64,000 nucleotides of DNA, from positions 54,079,575 to 54,143,574 of the forward strand of contig NC_000082.6 of NCBI RefSeq assembly GCF_000001635.26, given 5' to 3'. Each line of letters begins with the position of its first letter. Within the stretch, counting starts at the first letter, position 1. The notes under the pieces were generated by a model. It searched no databases. It was not told the DNA's origin and saw nothing but the letters and a program-made list of their open reading frames with translations. Positions 48,421 through 59,069 of this stretch are shown here, piece by piece. The DNA is from Mus musculus (Eukaryota; Chordata; Mammalia; Rodentia; Muridae). Both the position numbers and the translations under genes were made by a program.

Positions 48421-49319
48421 AAGAAATAACACTTTTTAAATTGCCATAATCAATACTTTGATGCCTTTTCCCATTATGCACAGGAAGGTTTTCTTTTTTT
48501 GCTTGGTAGGTTACCAGATTGTATTTTAATTGAAACATTTTTCACTTCCCTTTCTTACCTCCAACTTCTCCCATACCCTTATCCCTGTTCTTCTTAAAAC
48601 TCCAGGACTATTTCAAGTGTTATTGCATACATATCAATACATGTGTGTACATGCATAATACCAAATGTGATCATTTGTGTCCATATAATGTGATATGTAT
48701 GAATGTTTTCAAGGCTGACCCTTAGGCACTGACTAATCAACTATTGTGGTCATCCATGGAAGGGCTGCCTCTTCCACTCCCAGTTTTAATCCATTTTCTA
48801 TGGACTTTTGTGTAAGTAAATACAAATCTGAGGCCATGTGATATTTTATCCAGATAGTACAGCATGTTCATGATGTGTTTGTTCAACTCACATTTGAAAA
48901 CTCATGTTGGTGAGATTGATGGGTGTGGCTTATAAATAGGAGACAAAATCTCACAGCAAACTACAAGGCTTCTTTCTTTGATGACCTTTCTGTCCCCTCT
49001 TTCAATGTTTCTCAGGCCTTATGTGTTCAAGTGTTTTGTAGATGTATCCATTAGACCTGGGAAGAACAAAGCAAAATATTGATTGGTGGTTGTTTTCTGT
49101 GCTAGTCTCCATGTGAAAAAGAAACAGTTTCTTTTCATTAAAAAGATGAGAATTGTTGGCTTACAGAAATCTTAACTCTGTATCCTGAGATTCCTAACAT
49201 CAATATGAAACCAAACAAAATGGCTTATTTTATCAATTATTATATTAATACAGATGCTGTTTGTTCCCATGCCAAAATGAAATTTCCTGTTTAAGACTTT
49301 CCTGACTTTCCAAAGATGA
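48421..49319. other. Unannotated interval
   Basis: About 900 bp. The text from 48.55 to 49.05 kb has older L1-like wording in places but I cannot assign it. Confidence 0.4.
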
Positions 49320-50022
49320 CATAAATAATCTACAGGTAAGAGATGCTTCAGTCCTTAGAAAGAGGAACAAAATACTCAAAGGAGGAAATATGGAAACAGA
49401 GACAAAGAGTAGAGCAGAGACTGAGGGAAAGACCATCCAGAGAATGCCTCACCTGGGTGCTCCACCCCATATACAGTCACAAAACACAGACACTATTGAG
49501 GATGCCAAGAAGTCCTTGCTGACAGGAGCCTGATATAGCTGTCTCCTAGAGGTTCTGTCAGATCCTGACAAATACAGAGTTGGATGCTCACATACAATGG
49601 TTGGACTGAGCATGGGGTCCCCAATGGAGGAGTTAGAGAAAGGACTGAAGTAGCTGAAGTCAAGTCCATAGGAAGAACAATATCAACCAACCAGATTTCC
49701 CAGAACTCCCGGGGATTAAACCACCAACAAAACAGTACACATGGTGAGACCCATGAATCCAGCAGCATATTTAGCAGAGGATGGACTTGTCTAGCATCTA
49801 TAGGAGAAAGGTCCTTGGTCCTGTGAAGGCTCAATGCCCCAGTGTAGGGGAATGTGAGGGCAGAGAGGCGGGGAGAGGAGTGGGACAGTGCATGAAGGAG
49901 CACCCTCATAGAAGCAAGGGAAGGTGGGGTAGGACAAGCGATTTCCAGAGGGGAAACTCAGAAAGGGGATAACAGTTGAAATGAAAATAAATAAAATATT
50001 CAATAAAAACAAAACAAAACAA
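49320..50022 (+). mobile_element. Lx-type L1 3'UTR
   Basis: Sense 3'UTR: GCCAAGAAGTCCTTGCTGAC, AGGAGCCTGATATAGCTGTC, TTGGACTGAGCATGGGGTCC, CCACCAACAAAACAGTACAC, AAATAAATAAAATATTCAAT and an AAAAC-rich tail. 5'-truncated; the left boundary is approximate. Confidence 0.85.
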
Positions 50023-52264
50023 AAAAGAGCTGGACTTCACCTCATTATACAGGCATGTTAACTGCATTAATGTTTAAGTACATTTAATATTGCTGTAATA
50101 TATGAAAAGCTCATAAGACTTTGGCTTTTGTCTCAAACTTTGATGGAGTTTTCTTTTTCTACTTTAGCTTGAGTGATAGCAACATCATAGATCTTAATTA
50201 TAGTCCATATTATTCCAAGATTTTAAAGTATGTCTCCATCCTTGGCTGTAATAGTTTGGTAGGAGTAAAGTCACAGAATGCCCTTTTATCTGTGCTATTT
50301 GGAACATAACTAGATTTTTTTTATAGGTAGAAAATAGCAATTGATTGATCAAGGGCAAGTGGTAATATATTTTTTTGTTTTGTAAAAAATTATATATACA
50401 TATATATAAATATGTTTTATTGCATATTGAATTTTATTTTTCTCAAAATAAATAAAGATTAAAGGGAAATAAAGCGTTCTTTCTTTGAGATAGTTATAGC
50501 TCCCTATTGTTCAAAATTTCTTTCAGTACTTTTTATTATTTCTTGTTTTCATCATAAGTTTTAAAAATTTACTGTCACAGGGAATTCTGGTTTAATATTT
50601 AGAGCACATTAACATATATGTTTTTTTGTTTTTGTTGTCCCTCTAGACATTTTTTAAAGATATGGAAATGATATAAAGATGAATGTATTATAGATTTGAC
50701 TGATTTAAAATTACTCTTTGTTTTCTTTTCTGCTTAAATGATTTTATCCAGTAAATTTCTTATTTATAAACAACACAAAGATATTGGGTTTTTTCTGGGA
50801 AGGAAGTAGAAAAGTATTTCATTATTCATGTTGGTTATATCTTCATCCATTTGGCTTTTATATATTTGGTTTAATTTGAATTACAAATATATGTTCAAGT
50901 GTGTGTGCATTTGTGTGTGTGTATGTGTATTTGTGCACGTATATAGGACCATTACCACTACGCTTTCACTAAAAACATGATGTGTGGTTACAGAACAGAC
51001 TGAAATAATTATTATTCATTATAATTCATATAGCAGCATTTAGTTCTTTTAAAAATGAACATCTGACTCTTTCTAAATAATTTCATCCTAAGAAAATAAA
51101 CAAAATTTTCAGCATAACATAGTTAGTTAGAAATGTAGAAAAATACTATTGAAATATAAAAAGATGTTAAATATCAACATTACTAGATATTTCATGTAAA
51201 TATGACACTATGATGTTTCTTTAGTTAAAGCTATGTTGGTAAGAAGTACTATTCATGTCATTCCAACCTCAGTAATTCTGTAGCCCAAGAGTATATATTG
51301 AAACTAGACAATTCATTCTGTAAACTTATATTACTACATTACATCCATAAAACTATGAAATTATCTAAATTATATGTAATTTATATTTGATAGAATATAT
51401 AGATTTATATATTAATCACTATATTCAGTACTAAATAGTATATATGTATGCATTTAAATATTTATTTAAAAATATACTAACATGTTTGAAATGATAATAT
51501 CTAAAAAATCAGCCATTTTCTTTAGTCATATTTATGTTTTATTTCAGTGAGTTTACATACTTCATTTTTAATGCCATCAGACTGCAATAGTAAATATCAC
51601 TAGTTATTTTTTGACTGATTATTGTCTTTATTCTTTTTACCCTCAATATAACTGAATTGCAATTCAAAGAAGAGTGTAAACTACAGGGTGACTGAGAAAA
51701 TGTTGCCAAGTGAAAATGAAAGACTGAACTGCCATAATTCTCTATACAGAGGAGGGCAAGGAAAATGCAGGCTCTAAGGATGTGCAAGCAGCCACAGATG
51801 GACAATTGTCCATCAGAAGTTATTATTGTAACATAATGTAGCCTTCCACAACACCATTCTGATGCTTTCATCCATTAGTCATAGCCAGGAATGACTTAGT
51901 GCCCTATCTTCCTGGCGTTTTAGTAACGAGTTACCTATGCTGTCTCATTGTTTGACAACCTTACAAAGGACAATTACTAAATTCTTTCTTTATAATAGAA
52001 GAATGGAATAATGATTCAGTACATCTGATGGCACTAAATGCTTGCTTGAAGATGGAAGATGAGGTTAGTAACAATTTAATATTAGATTTTAGTGTCTACT
52101 ATTTTTTTATCTTCTTTGGTAAATAATAAATAGAAATAGAAAACTGAATTTAATCAAATGTGCACATAGCAAAACCATTCAGAGCATTTAGTAGGTATAT
52201 TTTCTGAGTAGATTAAACTACATGGGAAAGTAAATTTAAATTAATATGGCATTATTAAAATTTC
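50023..52264. other. Unannotated AT-rich interval
   Basis: About 2.2 kb, strongly AT-rich, with a small (GT)n near 50.9 kb. A minus-strand 110-codon frame at 51539-51871 has no domain. Confidence 0.55.
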
Positions 52265-52330
52265 AAAAGGAGAGAGCAAGTTATGGCTCAATAGGTGATG
52301 TGCCACGCAAACACTCTGTTCTGTGTTCAG
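52265..52330 (+). repeat. Short tRNA-derived SINE remnant (B3/RSINE-like)
   Basis: GGAGAGAGCAAGTTATGGCTC, AATAGGTGATGTGCC and TGTGTTCAGAGCC follow the first ~65 bp of these SINEs. The URR1 copy follows immediately. Confidence 0.4.
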
Positions 52331-52343
52331 AGCCTCTAAACCA

Positions 52344-52533
52344 TCAGTTCTCAATCCACGAGTCACAATCCCTTTGGCAAACCTCTGTCTCCAAATATAT
52401 TTACATTAGAATTCATAGCAGTAGCAAAATTAAAGTTATAAAGTAGCAAGAAAAATAATTTTATGGTTGAGAGTCACCACAACTTGGGGAACTCTATTAA
52501 AGGGCCATGGCCTTGGGAAGGTTAAGAATCACA
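52344..52533 (-). mobile_element. URR1-like nonautonomous hAT remnant
   Basis: The ends ATCAGTTCTCAATCCACGAG and GGAAGGTTAAGAATCACA are degraded hAT-Charlie inverted termini (CAGTGGTTCTCAACC type). Inside, AATTTTATGGTTGAGAGTCACC and TTATAAAGTAGCAAG match the URR1 body on the minus strand. No transposase, no clear 8-bp duplication. Confidence 0.75.
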
Positions 52534-53119
52534 TAGGAAACCTACACAGTAGTTAGGGGTCAAGCACTAACAAGAAATTGGAGGGTGGAGACAAGAAAAG
52601 AAGCTATAGAAATGGTTAGCCCCATTTATGCAGAAGAAGCATGTTGGTACAAGAGATAAACAAAGCTATGACGCTATATAATGCAAATATCTGGGCACTA
52701 AGACTCTGAAACAATGACTGAGAAGTTTCCCACATTTTCTCCTTTGATGCAAGGCAGGATTACAAGTAAATGTTGCTAAACTCACATTCTTCAGAGTCAT
52801 TAGCTTAGAATTGCAGATATTTTACACCAGAAGAGCAACTATTAGTAGCTATTACCTATGACCTAAAGAAAGAATTTTTAGTAACATATCACAACAAACA
52901 CAGGAGATAAAGGATATCATTTCATTCATTGTTATATTGAGATGGCTTCTCATGTATTCCAAGCTGTACATAATCTCCTTATCCCTCCTGTCTACCTCTT
53001 CCATGCTAGAGTTATATGCATGCGCTACCAGTTCTAGCTTTCGTATTTTATTTCAACTTAAATAACAATTTCAAGATGCTAATGAGCAATTTATTTGTCT
53101 CATATAATTTTTCTTATGT
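52534..53119. other. Unannotated interval
   Basis: About 590 bp with no recognised feature. Confidence 0.5.
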
Positions 53120-53290
53120 TTATGTATGTAGGTTATGAGGGGATGCATATGCATGTGAGCACACGTGCCTTGATGGAAGGCCAAGGACAAAATGCTGTAG
53201 TTAGAATTCGCTTTCCACTATGTATAGAGCAGGGTTTGAACTCAGCTCTCCAGCTCTCTAGACTTACTGACAAATGTATTTATCCTCTGA
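53120..53290 (-). repeat. B3-like SINE, antisense, diverged
   Basis: TGTATGTAGGTTATGAGGGG, GCATGTGAGCACACGTGCC, GGAAGGCCAAGGACA and CAGGGTTTGAACTCAGCTCTC follow the antisense B3 order. Confidence 0.5.
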
Positions 53291-53995
53291 GGCATTGTGT
53301 CAATGTCCTATTCTCCACTGTGTAATGGAATAAGTGAAAGGAGATACCAGTATACAAAAATACTTTCTAGTGGATAGCTTACTTTTACATATATTAATCA
53401 TTGGTGGATTTATATGAATAATTGGAGTCTGAGGCTTAGTAAGTACTTCATATATGATTTTAACTGATTCTACTGATTACAGTTGATCTTGGAATAAGTT
53501 TGTTGTTTAGATGTGAACTGACACAACAATTATTACACATGCCAAAATGTTCAATAATAGCACTTTTATCTTGCAGTTAACCCACTATACTTACAGTCTG
53601 CTGAATGGCAAGGATTTCATGTTTGTTACTATTAACCCAGCCAGGTAACCAAGAGGGCTTGGAACCAAGAGAAAAATCTACTGTGGATACTTTCTTAAAC
53701 CAGTACAATTTTACACTGCTTTCTAAATATATACACTGAAACCAAAAGCTATGTGTATCTATCTCTCCTCATCCAAAAGCCTATATTGTAGAGCAGATAG
53801 AGAAGTCTACAGAAATGCACAACTGGTAAAACTGCAGAGAACTACTGTGGAACAGCCACACCCAGTTGTATGAAACTTTCTTCCCATTGCTTTAGCAAGA
53901 GCTCAGCAATCATTTGGAAAGCATGAAAATGCTCTTACAACATTCCAGTCAAGATGATTAAGATCTTCTTGCTTTATAAAAGTAGTCACAAAATC
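53291..53995. other. Unannotated left flank of the provirus
   Basis: About 700 bp of AT-rich sequence, ending with the provirus target site at 53996. Nothing recognised. Confidence 0.5.
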
Positions 53996-54001
53996 ATGAA
54001 G
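53996..54001. other. Left target-site duplication ATGAAG
   Basis: Six bases before the 5' LTR, repeated exactly at 61989-61994. It shows that the two LTRs belong to one integration and have not recombined with another locus. Confidence 0.95.
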
Positions 54002-54436
54002 TGTGGGAAGCCACATATGCCATTACAAGGTGGCGCTGGCTACTGCTGGCCACCATGCATAAGTCTGGGTAAACAACTAATGTGTATATATACAGTAAAG
54101 TTTTTCACCAAGTCACTGCCTGGCCCGGGCATGATACTGAGGCTCTGTAAGGTACTGAGAGAGAATCACCAATCAGATGAGAGATATGCAAATGAGGTAT
54201 GATAATGAGGCTCAGTGAGGTACTGAGAGAGAATAACCAATCAGATGAGGAACATGCAAATGAGGTAGAATGCATAACCAATCAGGGTGTGAGACACACC
54301 ACTCCTAGGCCTATATAAGCAGCACCAGTTCTGGGCTCGGAGTCTTCTTGCCTATGCAGTAAATGCTCTCCCAATAAATGTGTTGCAGAAGGATCCTGTT
54401 GTGGCGTCTGCTTTGCTGGCGAGTCGGGTGCTCACA
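54002..54436 (+). repeat. Provirus 5' LTR (435 bp)
   Basis: Begins TGTGGGAAGCC and ends GTGCTCACA. It holds a U3 with two octamer-bearing repeats and several CCAATCA boxes, TATATAA at 54312-54318, and AATAAA at 54373-54378, so R begins about 54340 and U5 follows the poly-A site. It is 68 bp longer than the 3' LTR, exactly one U3 unit. Confidence 0.95.
54132..54266 (+). promoter_or_regulatory. Duplicated U3 enhancer unit with octamer and CCAAT motifs
   Basis: Two head-to-tail units, 54132-54199 and 54200-54266, each with GGTACTGAGAGAGAAT, CCAATCAGATGA and ATGCAAAT (54186-54193, 54254-54261). ATGCAAAT is the consensus POU/Oct octamer and CCAAT an NF-Y-type box; binding is inferred. The units differ at about eight positions. 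The 3' LTR has one unit. Confidence 0.85.
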
Positions 54437-54438
54437 GA

Positions 54439-54457
54439 TGGCACCGGAAACCTGGGA
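54439..54457 (+). other. Primer binding site, tRNA-Phe-like
   Basis: TGGCACCGGAAACCTGGGA begins two bases after the LTR. It resembles the IAP tRNA-Phe site, with four or so differences including one extra base. This is where minus-strand cDNA would start. Confidence 0.75.
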
Positions 54458-54619
54458 AAAGAAACATCTTCAGGCAGGAGCGAAGACCCTCTATTAAAAA
54501 GGGAGGATTCAGAACTGCATCACGGGGATTGAACAGTTAATGAAATGTTCCCACAACACAGACTGTTGAGAAGAATTCAACTGCGTGTATTCAGAACTCT
54601 TCAGCTGGGGAACAGTGGT

Positions 54620-54629
54620 ACCGGTAAGT
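54620..54629 (+). other. Probable major splice donor
   Basis: ACCG/GTAAGTA is a near-consensus 5' splice site (exon ends 54623) between the primer site and gag, where retroviruses place the donor for env mRNA. Confidence 0.6.
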
Positions 54630-54660
54630 ATAAAGAAATTAATATAGGTCTCTGAGAGGT

Positions 54661-54789
54661 ATGCTTTCCTACGGAATAGATCCGATAATTGTCGCTGGGG
54701 TTGTGCTGCTTGCTTTCTTTCTTACCTTAATATTATGCCATTGCCTTAATTGTCATCGCCCTGGGCACGAGTGTATCTGCTGGGAATAA
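54661..54789 (+). CDS. Short leader ORF, 42 codons, predicted membrane microprotein
   Basis: An ATG at 54661 opens 42 codons ending TAA at 54787-54789, between the splice donor and gag. The product would have a short polar N-terminus (MLSYGID), a hydrophobic run of about 17 residues (roughly 9-25: IIVAGVVLLAFFLTLIL) that could span a membrane, and a cysteine/histidine-rich tail with six Cys and three His in about 16 residues. It is lost from spliced RNA because it lies after the donor. I know no homologue. A chance frame of this length is quite possible; the membrane-plus-cysteine pattern makes it worth testing. Confidence 0.35.
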   Translation: MLSYGIDPIIVAGVVLLAFFLTLILCHCLNCHRPGHECICWE

Positions 54790-55288
54790 TTTCACGTAGA
54801 TAAAGCTTTAGTCCAGGATGATCATGGGTACTGGCCAGTCTATGCCATTCGTAGGGCCGGTGCAAGTCTTGCTCAAAGAACGGGGTATAAAAATTTTGGA
54901 AAGCACAGTGAGCAGGTTTTTAAAAGAGACAGACAGACTCACTCCTTGGTTTGCCTCCACTGGGTCGCTGACGCTATCTAGTTGGGAAAAGTTGGGAAAA
55001 GAAATAGTGAGAGAGGAAGCAGACAGGAAAGTGAAAGCAGGAACAAGGCCGTTATGGAAGTTAATTAAGGCTTGTATCCAGAACAAGAAATGTGAGCTAG
55101 TTGTTAAGGAAGGGCAGCAACTTTTACAGGAGCAACAGGAACATATGTCAGAAACAGACAGATATGAAAAAGAAAGAGCACGCAGAAAAATAAGTAATAT
55201 AAAAGATATGAAAAGAGAAAAGGAAAAGAACCTAAAATATAAAGATACAAAAGATAATATAGATATAAAAGATAATATAAAATATAAA

Positions 55289-55633
55289 GATATATGTTGC
55301 GGCCGACCAGCAGCTCGCAACGAACGGTTCAACTGAGATGGCAACTCAGGCTGAAAGAGAGGAACTAGATGGGCGGAAGAAAGAACGGAGCCAAGTCAAG
55401 GTAACTCTAATCAAAGCTCAATTTTACTGTTGTGACACTCAGTTATGAAGGAAGGGGGAGGGGACCCGATTCCCGCCAAATAATCTCGGAATCCAGTAGC
55501 AGGGTGAGCATGTGTGTGGCTCCAAACAGCAAAGCGGCACGGTCCAGCAGTGGGCATGGCAAAATGAATGAGCAGGAAGCTCCACCCCTGAGCAAGCAGG
55601 TTTCAGGCTGGGGGAGGGGAGACTACAGATATA
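55289..55633 (-). mobile_element. ETn/MusD-type solo LTR nested in gag, antisense, 6-bp duplication GATATA
   Basis: The LTR is 55295-55627, flanked by GATATA at 55289-55294 and 55628-55633. Read on the minus strand it opens TGTAGTCTCCCCTCCCCCAG and closes GGTCGGCCGCAACA, the ends I recall for ETn/MusD LTRs, with GGCGGGAATCGGGTCCCC in between and AGTAAA where AATAAA is usual. It supplies stops to gag and an antisense promoter. It is GC-rich and CpG-bearing, unlike the host provirus. It must be younger than the provirus. Confidence 0.93.
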
Positions 55634-56824
55634 AAAGATAATATAAAAGATAATATAAAATATAAAGATATAAAAAATAATATAAAAATTAAGTTAACTT
55701 ACCCTCCTCTTGAGGACTTTGAGTTGTTAGAATTGTTTAGCTCAGAGGATTCAGAATTATCAGCAGGGGAGGAGGAAGATTTGGAGGAGGCTGCTGCAGA
55801 GTATGAGGCGGAAAGTTATGGTCCAATAGGAAGGAGTATCAGTGATCCCCCACCTCCTCCACCTTATGCAGATAAGAAAGCAATTGGCAATAGCCATTCC
55901 TTTTGCACTCCTAGAGTGTTGCGAAAAATATGTCAGGCTTTTCCTGTTTTTCAGGATCATGCTCAACAGCGATATTATGAGCCAATATCGCATAAACAAA
56001 TGAAAGATTTGGCAGAGTCAGTAAGGACCTATGGGGTCAATGCCTCTTTTACTCAGTCCCAGACTGATAGACTGGCTCACAATGCCATGACTCCTTTTGA
56101 TTGGATGAGTGTGGTAAAGGCGTGTCTTACGATGGGACAGTATCTAGATTGGAAGTCTATATGGCATGATCTGTGTTTGAGTCAGGCCCGTGCTAATGCT
56201 ACTGCAGGGCAACCAGCATGGAGCTTTGAAATGTTTACAGGTCAGGGTATATGGACAAACAATCAATTAGCATACCCAGTGCAGGTGTATGAACAGCTCA
56301 ATCAGGCAGCAGTGAAAGCTTGGAAAGCATTGCCTAATCGAGGAGAGGTATCTGGTAATTTGACAAAAAATTATTCAGGGAATTAATGAGCCATTCTCTG
56401 AATTTGTGGCTCGCATGATGGAAGCAGCAGGATGCATATTTGGTGATTCTGAGGCCGCATTGCCGCTAGTTGAACAATTAGTTCATGAGCAGTATACCAA
56501 AGAATGCAGAAATGCTATCACACCTTGGAAAGGGAAAGGATTACAAGCATGGATGAAAGCCTGTAGAGAAATCAGAGGACCCCTTTCAAATGCCGGGCTG
56601 GCTGGCGCAGTTTTGATGGCGCAAACAAAAGGAATAACCTGCTATAATTGTGGACAAACAGGTCATATGCAAAAGCAGTGTACAAAAGGTAGAAAGAGTA
56701 GGGTCAAGAAGAACGTACCAGGTTTCTGCACAAAATGTGGGAAAGGAAGACAATGGGTAAATGAATGTAGATCAGTCAGAGATATAAAAGGGAGGTCAAT
56801 ACCTCAGTTTAAAGTGCAACAGCC

Positions 56825-56831
56825 AAAAAAC
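56825..56831 (+). promoter_or_regulatory. gag-pro -1 frameshift heptamer A AAA AAC
   Basis: In the gag frame the codons are CCA AAA AAC, so the slippery A AAA AAC is in exact register. A slip of -1 enters the pro frame, which is open from 56831 into the dUTPase. A G/C-run region (56832-56862) follows at once and can pair into stem-loops, as betaretroviral pseudoknots do; the fold is inferred. Confidence 0.85.
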
Positions 56832-57741
56832 GGGGTGAGGGGCCCCCATCCCCAGGGCCCCCAAATGTATGGGGCATTCCAGACCACAGTGTCCATGAAG
56901 CCACCCAGAGACTGAGGAGAGCCACTCTGGGTTTAGCAGGATTGGACATCTGCGCCACCTCCAGAGTAATTCTTACACCTCAAATGAGGTGTCAACCTAT
57001 TTCATCAGATTTTAGAGGTCCCTTACCAAAGGATACAGTGGGCCTACTGTTGGGTAGGTCCTCTTCTGCTTTGAAAGGATTGGTGATACATCCTGGAGTC
57101 ATAGACTCAGATTATGAGGGACAAGTTAAGATTATGTGTTCTGCACCCTGAGGTATCATAGCCATTTCTCCTGGAGATCACATTGCTCAATTGCTGATTC
57201 TTCCTAGTTTGCATAACATGTTCCCTAGTAGCCAGGATTCCCGAAGAGATAAGGGATTTGGTTCTACAGGAACTATTGTGGCCTACATATATTTAGATTT
57301 GGATAATCATCCCACTTTACAATTACAAATAGAAGGAAAAACCTTTCAAGGTATAATGGATACAGGAGCAGATAAAAGCATTATATCTAGTAGTTGGTGG
57401 CCTGCATCTTGGCCTGTTAATCAATTGTCACATAGCTTACAAGGATTAGGATATGAGGCTACCCCAACTATAAGTACAAAGTCCTTACAGTGGAAAGATA
57501 AAGAAGGAAGGACAGGGCTTTTGCAACCTATGTACTCCCTTTACCTGTAAATCTATGGGGAAGAGATGTGTTGTCAGCCATGAACTTTATACTGACTAAT
57601 GGTTACTCTCAGAAAAGCAAGGAAATGATGAAAGGAATGGGATATATACCTGGACTAGGTCTTGGAAAAATTTTACAAGGTAGAATTTCACCAGTTAAAG
57701 CCACAGAAAAAGCAGACAAGAAAGGGCTGGGTTTTTTCTAG
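56831..57741 (+). pseudogene. pro: pro: dUTPase, aspartic protease and G-patch
   Basis: The frame entered by the frameshift first encodes a dUTPase, marked by RATLGLAGLDIC, LLLGRSSSALKG, GVIDSDYEGQVKI and the final RRDKGFGSTG. A TGA at 57149-57151 breaks it. dUTPase hydrolyses dUTP and limits uracil in cDNA. Next is a retropepsin with the active-site loop MDTGADKS near 57357, then a frame change near 57525 (a stop appears at 57548-57550 in the old frame). In the new frame a G-patch follows (GMGYIPGLGLGK, about 57635-57670), a C-terminal tag of betaretroviral proteases. It ends TAG at 57739-57741. Confidence 0.92.
57732..57738 (+). promoter_or_regulatory. pro-pol -1 frameshift heptamer T TTT TTC
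   Basis: The G-patch frame reads GGT TTT TTC TAG. The heptamer is in register directly before the pro stop, and a -1 slip enters the frame that holds RT. The U UUU UUC class is a plausible slippery site but less studied than A AAA AAC. Confidence 0.75.
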
Positions 57742-59069
57742 GGGCCGCTGAGGAGCCTTTGCCCATTCCGTGCCATATGGAGGACGCAGTGTGGGTGCCT
57801 CAGTGGCCTTTACCCTCTGAGAAGTTAAAAGCAGCTAAAGAATTAGTATAAGAACAATTAGATCTGGGGCATGTGGAACCCACACAATCACCCTGGAATA
57901 CCTCTATTTTTGTTGTAAAAAAGAAGTCAGCTAAATGGAGCTTGTTACATGACCTAAGAGCCATTAATGCACAAATGCAAGTTATGGGTCCTGTACAAAG
58001 AGGACTCCCCCTACTCTCAGCTCTACCTAAGGATTGGAGAATTATAGTAGTAGATATTAAAGATTGTTTCTTTTCCATTCCATTAAATAAGAAAGATACA
58101 TCTAGATTTGTATTTACCCTACCTTCTATTAATCATATGGAGCCTGATAAAAGGTATCAATGGGGATTATTACCCCAAGGAATGGCAAATAGCCCTACCA
58201 TATGTCAGTTATATGTAGGAAAAGCTTTGCAACCAGTTAGAGATGGTTTACCCTCCTTAAAAATTTGTCATTATATGGATAATATTGTGATTTGTGGACC
58301 TGAAGAAGAAAGTATACAGCAGGCTTATGGCTTGCTTAATGAAACTTTAAAAAATAATGGCTTCATTATTGCACCAGAAAAGGTACAGCAGTCTAATGTT
58401 AGTCATTTTTTTAGGTGCCAATATTACTTTACAGTGTGTCACCCCACAAAAGATTAGTATAAGAAAAGATCATCTAAAGACATTAAATGATTTTCAAAAA
58501 TTATTAGGAGATATAAATTGGATTAGACTTTATTTAAGGATCCCTACTTCGGAATTAAAACCTTTATTTTAAATTTTAGAAGGAGAATCACATATTACCT
58601 CATTGAGTCAATTAACACCTGAGGCTTCTGATGTTCTTAGGAAGGTAGAAAGAGCTATCCAAAAAGCACAGTTAGATCGTATAAATGAGCAAGAACCTCT
58701 TTGCCTATGCATATTAAGAACCATAAATTTGCCAACTGCTATATTATGGCAAGATGGTCCTGTAGTATGGATACATCCACATATATCCCTTAATAGGACT
58801 ATAGAGTATTATCCCACCATGGTGGCAAATATGGCCCATAAAGGTATAAAAAGTTCAATTACTTACTTTGGAAAAATGCCTGATAGCATAATTGTTCCCT
58901 ATACTGCCGCACAAACTCAAATATTCTGTGCTACTATAGATGAATGGGTCATTCTTAGATGCAGTTATTCTGGTTTAATTGATAATCACTATCCTAAACA
59001 TCCTTTATTACATTTTATGTTATTGCATCCAGTGATATTTCCAAAGGTAACGGCTAATACCCCTTTAAA
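57738..59069 (+). pseudogene. pol: pol, reverse transcriptase and connection
   Basis: The opening carries VWVPQWPL, usual at the betaretroviral RT start; a TAA at 57849-57851 breaks it. The fingers and palm follow in one frame (57873-58457): HDLRAIN, VVDIKDCFFSIPL (first catalytic Asp), WGLLPQGMANSP. The catalytic loop reads Y-M-D-N rather than Y-M-D-D (58272-58283; the last codon is AAT). RT copies viral RNA to DNA and needs that aspartate. A T-run at about 58404-58410 shifts the frame to thumb and connection (LGANI, LGDINWIR), with a further stop at 58570-58572. Confidence 0.93.

Larger units (their letters stand above)
54818..56915 (+). pseudogene. gag: gag (matrix, capsid, nucleocapsid), interrupted
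   Basis: The second ATG (54824) gives MGTGQS, a myristoylation-type start; the N-terminal ~120 residues look like a betaretroviral matrix. A lysine/aspartate/isoleucine-rich linker coded by AT-rich repeats is split at 55294 by a solo LTR plus its duplication (339 bp, a multiple of three) and resumes at 55634. Capsid runs to about 56400 with the major homology region at 56369-56420, where an A-run frame change occurs (stop at 56384-56386; next frame 56406-56915). Nucleocapsid has one good zinc knuckle, CYNCGQTGHMQKQC, and a second whose histidine is glutamine (CAA at 56751-56753). Confidence 0.93.

Noticed and set aside
54808..55344. Minus-strand frame of 178 codons opposite gag
   Set aside because: A shadow of the lysine-rich gag frame (rich in Ser/Phe/Leu), crossing into the nested LTR.
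55432..55641. 69-codon plus-strand frame in gag
   Set aside because: It is the antisense translation of the nested ETn/MusD-type LTR, not a gag product.
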